Of a DNA stretch of 64,000 nucleotides, positions 25,888 through 34,925 are shown in pieces (the stretch's first letter is position 1; each line of letters starts with the position of its first letter). The notes under the pieces are model-generated. The model worked only from the letters and a program-made list of their open reading frames with translations. It was not told the origin of the DNA and ran no database searches. The stretch is taken from contig JAYMNP010000001.1 of NCBI GenBank assembly GCA_036941025.1, forward strand, positions 496,001 through 560,000, written 5' to 3'. Origin of the DNA: Lachnospiraceae bacterium JLR.KK002. GTDB taxonomy: Bacteria > Bacillota > Clostridia > Lachnospirales > Lachnospiraceae. Position numbers and translations under genes: made by a program.

Positions 25888-26679
25888 ATGAGAAAAGCAG
25901 TGTTTTTTGATATCGACGGAACCATCTGGGATGAGAAACAGCGCATACCGGACAGCACAAGAGAGGCATTTCGGCTTATGAAAGAGCAGGGCCATTATCT
26001 GTTTATCAGCAGCGGCAGAACCAGGATTTTCATTCCTGACGAGCCCCTGATGCCTCTGGGATTTGACGGAATACTGGCAGGCTGCGGTACTTATGGGGAG
26101 TTTCAGGGAGAAGAAAAATTCTATTACAGAATCCCGCTGGAAAAGATTCAGCATATCAATGAATTTCTGCGGCAGATGGAAGCAGCTTACGTTCTGGAAG
26201 GGCGCCATCTGATTTATCTGGATACGGAGCGGTTCCCGGAGGATTCCCCCTTTCCAAAAGGGCTGCGGGGGACGCTGGGAGAAAAGATGGTGCGGGTGAC
26301 CGGAAATGAAGCCAGCCTGGAAGTGAGCAAATTCTGCGTGAATTATTTAAAGGAGCGGGAACGCCAGAAAGAGCTGGAACAGGAAATCGGAAAAGATTAT
26401 ACCATTATCCACCGGGGCGGAGATTTTATGGAAATTGTGCCGAAAGGGTACAATAAAGCCACGGGAATCCGGGAAATCTGCGAGATTCTGGATGTCGCCC
26501 ATGAAAATACCTACTCCTTCGGAGACAGCACCAACGATTTGGATATGCTGGAATATACCGCCCATTCCATCGCCATGGGAGATGGAATGCAGCAGGCAAA
26601 AGACGCGGCGGAATATGTGACCGCAGCCCTCCGGGAAGACGGAATTTACCAGGGCTGCAAACATTACGGGCTGATATAA
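25888..26679 (+). CDS. HAD-superfamily phosphatase, Cof/YidA type
   Basis: A 263-residue cytoplasmic phosphatase. The nucleophile motif FFDIDGTIWD is at residues 6-15. Motif II is FISSGR, a cap domain (C2 type) covers about residues 80-185, and the acid motif SFGDSTNDLDML is near residue 211. Such enzymes dephosphorylate sugar phosphates or related metabolites; the substrate cannot be read from sequence. AGAGGACAGG precedes the ATG. It follows the heme fusion by 40 bases and could be co-transcribed, without an obvious functional link. Confidence 0.88.
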   Translation: MRKAVFFDIDGTIWDEKQRIPDSTREAFRLMKEQGHYLFISSGRTRIFIPDEPLMPLGFDGILAGCGTYGEFQGEEKFYYRIPLEKIQHINEFLRQMEAAYVLEGRHLIYLDTERFPEDSPFPKGLRGTLGEKMVRVTGNEASLEVSKFCVNYLKERERQKELEQEIGKDYTIIHRGGDFMEIVPKGYNKATGIREICEILDVAHENTYSFGDSTNDLDMLEYTAHSIAMGDGMQQAKDAAEYVTAALREDGIYQGCKHYGLI

Positions 26680-26697
26680 CATCAGCCCGCTTTTCTC
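26668..26697 (+). terminator. Terminator overlapping the HAD stop codon
   Basis: GGGCTGA (26668-26674) and TCAGCCC (26682-26688) enclose a 7-base loop that contains the TAA stop. GCTTTTCTCTT follows. Confidence 0.65.
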
Positions 26698-26850
26698 TTA
26701 TAGGAAATACCATGTTACTATGAAGCGTTAAAGTTAATGGATTTCCTATAAGAGAAAACAATTATGCGCGGCTCGCGGAGAGGAAATCTATTGCTGAGCA
26801 GTCCGCCTGCGCACTCGCATGAATGGAATAATGTCGCTGAAGCGACCAGG
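26691..26850. repeat. Composite intergenic repeat, copy R3
   Basis: Perfect 18-bp ends (26691-26708 and 26741-26758) share TTATAGGAAA with copy R2, though the interior differs. The following tail, GCTCGCGGAGAGGAAAT then TATTGC and GAATGGAATAATGTCGCT, matches the tail of R2 and the remnant at 2635. From about 26.85 kb to 27.0 kb no gene is seen. Confidence 0.72.
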
Positions 26851-27023
26851 CTCGGCGCGTCAAAGTGTGCAATCCCCTCAAGATTGAGGGGCAGGGGAGT
26901 TGAAGTGGGTTTGCCACATTGTTCTCTGATTGCTCTTTTTATCTTTATTTCACATGTGACATTCTTCCTGTATTATTCCCAAATAATAAAAAAATGATAC
27001 TTTTGACCTGAAAATCCTATAAG

Positions 27024-27236
27024 TGGGTAATCCAATTATCGTGAATATATACAAAAGAAATCCGATAAATTTGAATAAATTGCCGGAAATATAAAAAGTA
27101 CTTGATGTTTCAGAATCAGGTGCTATAATATACTTAATAATTGGATTACCCAATAAAAGGAAAAATGTAAGAATATCGGAATATTTAACTGTATTCTACA
27201 TAAAAAAGAGAAAAATAACAATATTGGATTATCCAA
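27024..27236. promoter_or_regulatory. Three operator-like palindromes of the lactate operon
   Basis: Site 1 (27024-27035) is TGGGTAATCCAA. Site 2 (27141-27153) is TTGGATTACCCAA. Site 3 (27224-27236) is the perfect palindrome TTGGATTATCCAA. Site 1 lies upstream of the promoter; sites 2 and 3 lie just downstream of the predicted start. Sites 2 and 3 are 83 bases apart centre to centre, about eight helical turns. This suits a dimeric repressor, possibly with looping. No regulator gene is adjacent. Confidence 0.65.
27102..27129 (+). promoter_or_regulatory. Promoter of the lactate operon
   Basis: TTGATG (27102-27107), a 16-base spacer and TATAAT (27124-27129). The predicted start is about 120 bases before the permease gene and overlaps operator site 2. 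Confidence 0.7.
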
Positions 27237-27257
27237 TTTAAAGGGAGGAGGAATACT

Positions 27258-28805
27258 ATGCTGTTATTGGAATTTGTACTTGCGATGCTGCCGATTATCT
27301 GGCTGATTGCGGCACTCAGCGGCCTGAAAATGGCCGGGCATAAGGCCTGTGTCATTGCACTTTTTATTACGGCAGCTCTGGCGGCGGGATATTGGGGGTT
27401 AAGTATCCTGTGTATTTCAACAGCAGCTCTGGAAGGCGTTCTGAATGCGTTATGGCCTATCTGTCTGGTGATTGTGGCAGCTTTGTTTACTTATAATCTG
27501 ACGTTGAAGACCGGGGCTATGGAGTCTGTCAAGAGAATGCTGGCGGGTGTTTCCAGAGACAGGCGTGTTCTGGCTTTGATTATCGGATGGGGGTTTGGCA
27601 ATTTCATGGAAGGAATGGCCGGATTCGGAACAGCAGTTGCAATTCCCGCGTCCATGCTGACAGCCATCGGCCTTGATCCCATGAGCGCAGTTCTGAGCTG
27701 CCTGGTGGTAAATTCCACCCCTACCGCATTCGGCTCCGTAGGAGTTCCCACGGTGACGCTGGCAACGGTAACGGGCACGGATTTGCTTTCACTGGCAGGC
27801 AGCATTGTAAATATACAGTTTATTCTGACTTTTATATCTCCGTTTTTGATGGTCTGCATTTGCGGAAAAGGGATAAAGGCGTTAAAGGGTATGATTCCCA
27901 CTACGCTGGTTGCGGCCTTATCCTTTACCGTACCATGGTTTTTAACCGCACATTTTATCGGGCCGGAACTTCCTGATATTATCGGCTCCATCTGCTCCAT
28001 GGGATGTATCATCGGAGCAGCCAGAATTTTTAACCGGGAGCCGGAGGAAGCATACGCCATTCAGATTTCCGAAACAGCAGGGGAGAAAACTTCCATGGGA
28101 GTGGCGGAAGGGCTGAAAGCCTGGAGTTCCTTTCTTCTGATTTTCCTGTTTCTGATGGTAACTTCCACCTTATGTCCGCCTGTACATAATGCCATTGCCG
28201 GAATTAAGAGCACCCTTGTGGTGTATGCCGGGGAAGGCGGGAATGCCCTCAGCTTCAGCTGGATTAACACACCTGGGGTTATGATATTCCTGGCAGCCAT
28301 CATCGGAGGGGCCATACAGGGAGCCGGTGCGAAAGATATAGCGGATGTTTTTCTGGAAACGCTGAAAAAATACTGGAAGACCATACTTACCATCTGTGCT
28401 GTAATGGCCACTGCGAAAATTATGAGTTACAGCGGAATGATTTCTGATATAGCGAAATTTTTAGTAGCTGTTACCGGTTCTTTCTATCCGCTGATAGCAC
28501 CGCTGATTGGAGCGCTGGGCGCATTTGTAACAGGTTCCGGAACTTCCACCTGCGTGCTGTTCGGCGGGCTCCAGAGCGAGACAGCCGCAGCCCTTGATTT
28601 GAATCCCACCTGGATGGCGGCGGCGAATGTGATGGGAGCCGGAATCGGCAAGATGATATGTCCCCAGGGAATTGCCATCGGTGCGGGAGCCATCGGGCAG
28701 CCAGGCTCGGAAAGTAAGATTTTAAGTAAAGTTTTTAAATATTTTATATTGTTTGTAGTTCTGGCAGGCATCATCTGTTATGCCGGGTCCCTGATGGGAT
28801 TTTAA
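27258..28805 (+). CDS. lctP: L-lactate permease family transporter
   Basis: A 515-residue membrane protein with about 13 helices, of the LctP/LldP lactate permease family. Characteristic pieces are WGFGNFMEGMAGFGTAVAIPA (about residues 112-132), VNSTPTAFGSVGVPT and, near the C-terminus, TGSGTSTCVLFG and KMICPQGIAIG. It would import lactate by proton symport. AAGGGAGGAGG precedes the ATG. It is the first gene of a six-gene lactate operon, downstream of a promoter surrounded by palindromes. Glycolate is a possible second substrate. Confidence 0.93.
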   Translation: MLLLEFVLAMLPIIWLIAALSGLKMAGHKACVIALFITAALAAGYWGLSILCISTAALEGVLNALWPICLVIVAALFTYNLTLKTGAMESVKRMLAGVSRDRRVLALIIGWGFGNFMEGMAGFGTAVAIPASMLTAIGLDPMSAVLSCLVVNSTPTAFGSVGVPTVTLATVTGTDLLSLAGSIVNIQFILTFISPFLMVCICGKGIKALKGMIPTTLVAALSFTVPWFLTAHFIGPELPDIIGSICSMGCIIGAARIFNREPEEAYAIQISETAGEKTSMGVAEGLKAWSSFLLIFLFLMVTSTLCPPVHNAIAGIKSTLVVYAGEGGNALSFSWINTPGVMIFLAAIIGGAIQGAGAKDIADVFLETLKKYWKTILTICAVMATAKIMSYSGMISDIAKFLVAVTGSFYPLIAPLIGALGAFVTGSGTSTCVLFGGLQSETAAALDLNPTWMAAANVMGAGIGKMICPQGIAIGAGAIGQPGSESKILSKVFKYFILFVVLAGIICYAGSLMGF

Positions 28806-28881
28806 TGGAACTTTGATGGAAAAGAAAGCAAACAGGTTTCTGAATACAGCAGGAAAAATAAATGTTCAAGGAGGTAGCAAC

Positions 28882-30294
28882 ATGTACAACAAACTGACAC
28901 CTGAAATTGTGGAGCAGCTGAAAGCAGTCACGGATTATGTTTTCCAGGGAGAAGACATCAATCCGGATTATGCGAAAGATGAGATGCCGATTTACGGAAC
29001 TCATATGCCGGATGTGGCAGTTCAGCCCCGTTCCACGGAAGAAGTAGCAGGAATTATGAAAATCTGTTATGAGAACAACATCCCTGTAACGCCCAGAGGA
29101 GCAGGTACCGGACTTGCAGGAGGAGCGGTGCCTCTGTATGGAGGCGTGCTCATGGACATTTCCAAAATGAATAAGATTAAATCTTATGACATGGAGAATT
29201 TTGTGGTGGAAATCGAAGCAGGGGTACTGTTAAACGACCTTGCGGAAGACTGCCAGAGCCAGGGAATGCTGTATCCCCCGGACCCCGGAGAGAAATTTGC
29301 ATGTGTGGGCGGAAATGTGGCAACCAATGCGGGAGGTATGCGTGCGGTGAAATACGGAGCAACCCGTGATTATGTGCGGGCTATGACCGTTGTACTTCCC
29401 ACAGGTGAAATTACCCGTCTGGGAGCAACCGTATCCAAAACATCTTCCGGATACTCTCTGCTGAATCTGATGATTGGCTCCGAAGGAACCCTTGGCATTA
29501 TTACGGAACTGACCTTAAAGATTATACCTGCGCCGAAGGCGGCGGCTTCCCTGATTATCCCATTTGAAGACCTGCATTCTGCCCTTGCAACGGTTCCGAA
29601 ATTTAAGATGGCCCATATGGACCCGCAGGCCATTGAGTTTATGGAGCGTGAAATTGTGCTGGCTTCCGAGCGTTATATTGGAAAATCCGTATTTCCCCAG
29701 GAGCTGGACGGAACGGAAATCGGCGCATACCTGCTGGTGACACTGGATGGAAATTCAGAGGAAGAAGTGGACGCGCTGGTAGAGCAGGCCGCAGAGCTGG
29801 TACTGGAAGAGGGAGCCATCGACGTGCTGGTGGCAGATACTCCATCCAAGATGAAAGACGCATGGGCTGCACGTTCTTCTTTCCTGGAAGCAATTATGGA
29901 AGAAACAAAGCTGCTGGATGAGTGCGACGTGGTGGTTCCGGTAAACAAAATTGCCGATTACCTGGAATTTGTCAATAAAACAGGGAAAGACTGCGGACTG
30001 ACCATTAAGTCTTTTGGTCATGCAGGAGACGGAAACCTTCATATTTATCAGTGCTCCAATGATTTGGAGGAAGAGGAATTCAAGAGCCGGGTAGATAAAT
30101 TCTTTGACATTATATATAAGGAAGCAACAGACTGCGGCGGACTTGTTTCCGGTGAGCACGGGATTGGCTCCGGTAAGGTAAAATATCTGGTAGATTCCGT
30201 TGGAGAGACCAACATGGGAATTATGGAAGGCATCAAACGTGTATTCGACCCGAAAATGATTCTGAATCCGGGCAAAGTTTGTTACAGATTATAA
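28882..30294 (+). CDS. FAD-dependent D-lactate dehydrogenase (GlcD family)
   Basis: A 470-residue flavoprotein. The FAD-binding PCMH domain shows PRGAGTGLAGGAVP (about residues 73-86) and GGNVATNAGGMRAVKYG, and the C-terminal catalytic part shows HAGDGNLHIYQ and SGEHGIGSGKV. With EtfAB encoded next, it resembles the electron-confurcating lactate dehydrogenase of acetogens, where lactate oxidation is linked to NAD+ through EtfAB and reduced ferredoxin. The ATG at 28882 follows AAGGAGG; the frame extends upstream to 28813 without a ribosome site. Glycolate oxidase activity is a less likely alternative given larA in the operon. Confidence 0.88.
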   Translation: MYNKLTPEIVEQLKAVTDYVFQGEDINPDYAKDEMPIYGTHMPDVAVQPRSTEEVAGIMKICYENNIPVTPRGAGTGLAGGAVPLYGGVLMDISKMNKIKSYDMENFVVEIEAGVLLNDLAEDCQSQGMLYPPDPGEKFACVGGNVATNAGGMRAVKYGATRDYVRAMTVVLPTGEITRLGATVSKTSSGYSLLNLMIGSEGTLGIITELTLKIIPAPKAAASLIIPFEDLHSALATVPKFKMAHMDPQAIEFMEREIVLASERYIGKSVFPQELDGTEIGAYLLVTLDGNSEEEVDALVEQAAELVLEEGAIDVLVADTPSKMKDAWAARSSFLEAIMEETKLLDECDVVVPVNKIADYLEFVNKTGKDCGLTIKSFGHAGDGNLHIYQCSNDLEEEEFKSRVDKFFDIIYKEATDCGGLVSGEHGIGSGKVKYLVDSVGETNMGIMEGIKRVFDPKMILNPGKVCYRL

Positions 30295-30324
30295 TTCAGA
30301 TGTTTAAAATGAGGAGGAAGCATT

Positions 30325-31128
30325 ATGAATATTTGTGTTTGCATGAAACAGGTACCTGATACGAATGAAATCAAGGTAGATCCTGAAACTCACACCCTGG
30401 TCCGCAAAGGCGTTCCCAGCATTGTGAATCCCTTTGATACCTACGCCCAGGAAGTTGGCGTGAGACTGAAAGAACAGCTGGGCGGAAAACTGATTGTGAT
30501 TTCCATGGGGCCGGAACAGGCCAAAGAAGCCATCAAATCCTGCCTTGCAGTAGGAGCGGACAACGGATATCTGATTTCCAGCAGGAATTTCGGCGGTTCC
30601 GATACCCTTGCCACCAGTTATATCCTTTCTGAGGCTATTAAGGCAGTAGAAGAAAAAGAAGGGCTGAAATTCGATTTAATCCTCTGCGGAAAACAGGCAA
30701 CAGACGGAGATACCGCTCAGGTAGGGCCTGAGATTGCAGAACATCTGGATTTGCCTCAGATTACATATGCGCTGGATATTGTGGAAAAGGACGGAGAAAT
30801 TCAGGTAAAGCGGGAATATGACGCAGGTTATGACATGATTTCCACCAGACTTCCGGCAGTGGTAACGGTTGTAAAACTGCCCTACGAGCCCCGTTATCCT
30901 ACCATTAAGAGCAAAATGGCTGCCAAGAAAAAAGAAATTCCGGTACTGACCGAAGAAGATATCCCATCCATCAAACTGGAGCTGTGCGGATTAAACGGCT
31001 CTCCCACGAGGGTGAAGAAGACCTATACGCCGGTAAGAGAAAAATCAGGCGTGAAGCTGGCAGGCATGGAAGCAGCAGATGCGGCAAATGAAGTAGTGAA
31101 GTTGCTGGAAGAAGCAAAACTTTTATAA
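30325..31128 (+). CDS. etfB: Electron transfer flavoprotein, beta subunit
   Basis: A 267-residue EtfB. It begins with the family's MNICVCMKQVPDT and carries the nucleotide loop CGKQATDGDTAQVGPEIAE (about residues 113-131). The DGDTAQVGP form is the type found in bifurcating Etf proteins. It forms a heterodimer with EtfA and passes electrons between the lactate dehydrogenase and NAD/ferredoxin, or to the acyl-CoA dehydrogenase encoded downstream. GAGGAGG lies just before the ATG, and etfA follows after 13 bases. Confidence 0.93.
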   Translation: MNICVCMKQVPDTNEIKVDPETHTLVRKGVPSIVNPFDTYAQEVGVRLKEQLGGKLIVISMGPEQAKEAIKSCLAVGADNGYLISSRNFGGSDTLATSYILSEAIKAVEEKEGLKFDLILCGKQATDGDTAQVGPEIAEHLDLPQITYALDIVEKDGEIQVKREYDAGYDMISTRLPAVVTVVKLPYEPRYPTIKSKMAAKKKEIPVLTEEDIPSIKLELCGLNGSPTRVKKTYTPVREKSGVKLAGMEAADAANEVVKLLEEAKLL

Positions 31129-31141
31129 GGAGGGGCCGGAT

Positions 31142-32149
31142 ATGAGCAATCTGAATGATTATAAAAATATATGGGTGTTCATCGAAACAGAATGCGGAAA
31201 GGCAAAAAATGTGGGCTATGAACTTTTGAATGTGGCAAAACCGCTGGCAGACCAGAAAGGATGTCCGCTGGTGGCAGTCGTTATCGGCAAAGATATTGAA
31301 GGTGTGGCAAAAGACGCCATCTGCTACGGAGCAGATTCCGCCATTATCGTAGACGGACCGGAATATGAATACTACACCACAGACGCTTTTACGAAAGCAA
31401 TGGTTACGTTAGTGGAAAAATATAAACCGGAAACATTGATGATCGGCGCAACCAACAATGGCCGGGATATGGGCCCAAGAGTGTCCTGCCGCCTGCAGAC
31501 AGGTCTGACTGCAGACTGTACCGGTATTGACATTGACGAGGAAACGGGAAATATTGCCTGGACCCGTCCCACCTTCGGCGGTAACCTGATGGCAACAATT
31601 ATGTGTCCGGAACATCGCCCCCAGATGGGAACGGTAAGGCCCGGCGTATTCAAAAAAGGCGCATATGAGGAAGGACGCACCGGAGAGATTATAAAAGAAG
31701 ATATTCATGTGGCTCCGGAAGAAATCCGTACCACTCTGGTAGAACGTGTCAGTGAAATTGCAGAAGCTGTGAATCTGGAAGAAGCTGAGATTATCGTATC
31801 CGGCGGCCGGGGCGTTGGCTCTGCAGAAAACTTCGGACTGCTGGAGGATCTGGCGGCAGAACTGGGCGCAACCCTTGGCTGCAGCAGAGCAGTGGTAGAC
31901 GCAGGCTGGATGCCCCATGCCCATCAGGTAGGGCAGTCCGGTAAGACGGTGGCTCCGAAGCTCTATTTTGCAATCGGTATTTCCGGAGCAATCCAGCATC
32001 TGGCAGGCATTTCCGGTTCCGATACGGTGATTGCCGTAAATAAAGACGAAGACGCACCGATTTTTGACGTGGCAGATTATGGAATCGTTGGAAATCTGAA
32101 TGAAGTTGTGCCGGCGCTGACAGCGGCATTTAAAGCGCGGAAAGCATAA
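31142..32149 (+). CDS. etfA: Electron transfer flavoprotein, alpha subunit
   Basis: A 335-residue EtfA. The C-terminal FAD domain has [20 protein letters not shown] (about residues 219-238), [21 protein letters not shown] and [15 protein letters not shown]. The N-terminal half binds EtfB. Unlike some lactate-linked EtfA proteins of acetogens it has no N-terminal ferredoxin extension, so any ferredoxin coupling must go through the flavins. AGGAGGGG precedes the ATG. Seventy bases separate it from the acyl-CoA dehydrogenase gene. Confidence 0.93.
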   Translation: MSNLNDYKNIWVFIETECGKAKNVGYELLNVAKPLADQKGCPLVAVVIGKDIEGVAKDAICYGADSAIIVDGPEYEYYTTDAFTKAMVTLVEKYKPETLMIGATNNGRDMGPRVSCRLQTGLTADCTGIDIDEETGNIAWTRPTFGGNLMATIMCPEHRPQMGTVRPGVFKKGAYEEGRTGEIIKEDIHVAPEEIRTTLVERVSEIAEAVNLEEAEIIVSGGRGVGSAENFGLLEDLAAELGATLGCSRAVVDAGWMPHAHQVGQSGKTVAPKLYFAIGISGAIQHLAGISGSDTVIAVNKDEDAPIFDVADYGIVGNLNEVVPALTAAFKARKA

Positions 32150-32221
32150 ATTGAGGAACATATAAAAGGTGTGTCTGAGATATTTTGATACACAGGATAA
32201 GAAAAATGAGGAGGAAATGTT

Positions 32222-33364
32222 ATGGATTTTAAAAGAGATGAATTACACCAGGATATTCTGGACATGGTACATGAGTTTGCAGTAAACGAAGTAAAGCCTC
32301 TGGCGGCAGAAATAGATAAGACAGAAGAATTTCCCATGGAAAATGTGAAGAAAATGGCAGAAATGGGACTTCTGGGCATTCCCTTTCCGGAAGAATATGG
32401 CGGAGCCGGCATGGATACGCTGGCATACATCCAGACCGTGGAAGAACTGAGCAAATACTGCGGTACCACAGGAGTTATTGTATCGGCCCATACATCCCTC
32501 TGCTGTACGCCCATTTACCAGTTCGGAACCGAGGAACAGAAGCAGAAATATCTGCCGAAATTATGCTCCGGCGAATGGATTGGCGCATTTGCACTGACAG
32601 AGGCAAACGCAGGAACAGACGCCTCCGGACAGAAAACGGTTGCTGTGGACAAAGGCGACCACTGGGTGCTGAATGGCTCCAAAATTTTCATAACAAATGC
32701 AGGGGTGGCAGACGTATTTTTCGTGCTTGCCATGACAGATAAATCACAGGGTACCAAAGGGATTTCCGCATTTATCGTAGAAAAGGGATTTCCGGGATTT
32801 TCCATCGGGAAACTGGAAGACAAGATGGGAATTCGTGCATCTTCCACCTGTGAGCTGATTTTTGAAGACTGTATCGTTCCAAAAGAAAACCTTGTGGGAG
32901 AATTGGGCAAAGGCTTTAAGTACGCCATGATGACACTGGACGGCGGACGTGTGGGTATTGCGGCTCAGGCCCTTGGCATTGCAGAAGGAGCCATTGAGGA
33001 GACCGTAAAATATGTACAGGAGCGTACCCAGTTTGGCCGACGTATTTCCCAGTTCCAGAATACCCAGTTTGAGCTGGCACAGATGCAGGCCAACACAGAG
33101 GCTGCAAAACTCCTGGTATATCAGGCGGCATGTGCCAAAGATGACCATGAGCCATTCTCTCATAAAGCGGCTATGGCAAAACTGGTGGCTTCCAGAAATG
33201 CTTCCGACGTAACTCGCCGCTGCCTGCAGCTTTACGGAGGATATGGATATACAAAAGATTACCCCATTGAGCGTATGATGCGTGACGCCAAAATTACAGA
33301 GATTTACGAAGGTACATCCGAAGTACAGATGATGGTAATTTCCGGTTGGATGGGTGTGAAATAG
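32222..33364 (+). CDS. Short-chain acyl-CoA dehydrogenase
   Basis: A 380-residue FAD acyl-CoA dehydrogenase. Family motifs are GAFALTEANAGTDASGQKT (about residues 122-140), WVLNGSKIFITNAG, and the C-terminal RDAKITEIYEGTSEVQ, in which the Glu of IYEGTSE is the catalytic base. It is most like butyryl-CoA dehydrogenase. It presumably uses the operon's EtfAB to reduce crotonyl-CoA, or acrylyl-CoA if a lactate-to-propionate route exists; the window has no CoA-transferase or dehydratase to decide. GAGGAGG precedes the ATG. It lies inside the lactate operon between etfA and larA. Confidence 0.9.
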   Translation: MDFKRDELHQDILDMVHEFAVNEVKPLAAEIDKTEEFPMENVKKMAEMGLLGIPFPEEYGGAGMDTLAYIQTVEELSKYCGTTGVIVSAHTSLCCTPIYQFGTEEQKQKYLPKLCSGEWIGAFALTEANAGTDASGQKTVAVDKGDHWVLNGSKIFITNAGVADVFFVLAMTDKSQGTKGISAFIVEKGFPGFSIGKLEDKMGIRASSTCELIFEDCIVPKENLVGELGKGFKYAMMTLDGGRVGIAAQALGIAEGAIEETVKYVQERTQFGRRISQFQNTQFELAQMQANTEAAKLLVYQAACAKDDHEPFSHKAAMAKLVASRNASDVTRRCLQLYGGYGYTKDYPIERMMRDAKITEIYEGTSEVQMMVISGWMGVK

Positions 33365-33375
33365 AGGTGAACTTT

Positions 33376-34656
33376 ATGGATATGAAACTTCCGTTTTCCA
33401 GAGAGGGCATGATGCTTCATCTGGATGATAATTTAGATTATGAGGTTCTGGAATCTTCCATTGCATCCATGCCGGCGGCAGATAAGACAGAGGATGAAAT
33501 CGTTCTGGAAGCCATGGAGCATCCCATCGGCTCCCCGAAGCTCTCCGAGCTTTCCAGGGATAAACAGAAGGTAGTTATCATCTGCTCAGACCATACCAGA
33601 CCGGTACCAAGCAAACATATTATACCCTTTATGCTGAAGGAAATCCGGGAAGGGAATCCCGGTGCGGACGTTACGTTGCTGATTGCAACAGGGTTCCACC
33701 GGGCTACCACCAGAGAAGAACTGGTGGGCAAATTCGGTCAGGAAATTGTGGAGCAGGAGAACATTGTCATCCACGACAGCCAGAATATGGATGATATGGT
33801 AAATCTGGGCACACTGCCTTCCGGGGCTCCTCTGCTGATTAACAGGATAGCCGCAGAAGCTGATTTGCTGGTAAGCGAGGGATTTATTGAAACCCACTTT
33901 TTTGCAGGATTTTCCGGCGGACGCAAAAGCGTTCTGCCCGGTGTATCCAGTGCGGTAACAGTTCTCGGAAACCACTGTTCCGCATTTATAGATTCTCCGT
34001 ACAGCCGCACAGGCGTACTGGAAAACAATCCCATTCACAGGGATATGGTTGCCGCCAGTAAAATGGCGGACCAGAAGTACATTGTCAACGTCATCATTGA
34101 CGCAGACAAAAGAGTTGTACATGCGGTGGCCGGTGATGCAGTCGAGGCACATGCAGCCGGCTGCCGGTTCCTCCGTCAGTATTGCCAGGTAACCCCTGAG
34201 AAAGCCGCAGATATTGCCATTTCCACAAACGGCGGTTATCCGCTGGACCAGAACATGTATCAGTCTGTAAAAGGAATGACAGCCGCAGAAGCGGCTTCTG
34301 AAGAAGACGGTATTATTATTATGGTATCCAACTGCGGAGACGGTCACGGCGGGGAGGGATTTTATCAGGCGCTGAAAAACTGTGAAAGTCCCGAAAGCCT
34401 TATGAAAGAAATCCGGAAGGTTCCCCAGGATGAGACAAAACCGGATCAGTGGGAATATCAGATTCAGAGCCGGATTTTAATCCATCACAGGGTTATTTAT
34501 GTGATGTGCGAACAATACCGGGCCATGGCAGAGGAAATGGGCTTTGAGACAGCTTCCGATGTGAATGAGGCTCTGGCAAAAGCTCTGGAAGCAAAAGGAA
34601 AAGATGCCCACATTGCGGTGATTCCGGACGGAGTGTCCGTAATGGTAAAGATGTAA
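33376..34656 (+). CDS. larA: Lactate racemase catalytic subunit
   Basis: A 426-residue LarA-family protein. Visible markers are SDHTRPVPSKHIIPFML (about residues 74-90), TGFHRATTREEL and ETHFFAGFSGGRKSVLPG, which carry the catalytic and nickel-pincer-binding residues of the family. It interconverts L- and D-lactate so that the D-specific dehydrogenase can use both. The cofactor genes larB, larC and larE are not in the window and must be elsewhere. The ATG at 33376 has GAGGTG 6 bases upstream, overlapping the end of the acyl-CoA dehydrogenase region. It is the last operon gene. Confidence 0.88.
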   Translation: MDMKLPFSREGMMLHLDDNLDYEVLESSIASMPAADKTEDEIVLEAMEHPIGSPKLSELSRDKQKVVIICSDHTRPVPSKHIIPFMLKEIREGNPGADVTLLIATGFHRATTREELVGKFGQEIVEQENIVIHDSQNMDDMVNLGTLPSGAPLLINRIAAEADLLVSEGFIETHFFAGFSGGRKSVLPGVSSAVTVLGNHCSAFIDSPYSRTGVLENNPIHRDMVAASKMADQKYIVNVIIDADKRVVHAVAGDAVEAHAAGCRFLRQYCQVTPEKAADIAISTNGGYPLDQNMYQSVKGMTAAEAASEEDGIIIMVSNCGDGHGGEGFYQALKNCESPESLMKEIRKVPQDETKPDQWEYQIQSRILIHHRVIYVMCEQYRAMAEEMGFETASDVNEALAKALEAKGKDAHIAVIPDGVSVMVKM

Positions 34657-34726
34657 CGTGTCAGAGGTGATAATTTGCCGAGAGGCGGATTGTCTGTACA
34701 TAATACATACAACATATTCACTTTGG

Positions 34727-34761
34727 ACCCGGCGGGTCGGCGGTAAGCTGACCTGCCGGGT
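34727..34761 (+). terminator. Terminator of the lactate operon
   Basis: ACCCGGCGGGTC (34727-34738) pairs with GACCTGCCGGGT (34750-34761) with one G-T pair, 11-base loop. The following T run is weak. Confidence 0.65.
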
Positions 34762-34925
34762 TCATTGTTCTGCAGGAAAGACCGTTTTGCTGTAAAATTT
34801 TAAATCTTTATCTGACATTTCTTTTGCGTGCTTTTCAGTCGAAAAATTCCATCTGCAGGGTCTGACGGAACGCAGGCAGGAATATAAATTAGCAGAGGAG
34901 GAATGAATAGAGGAGGAAAACGGAC

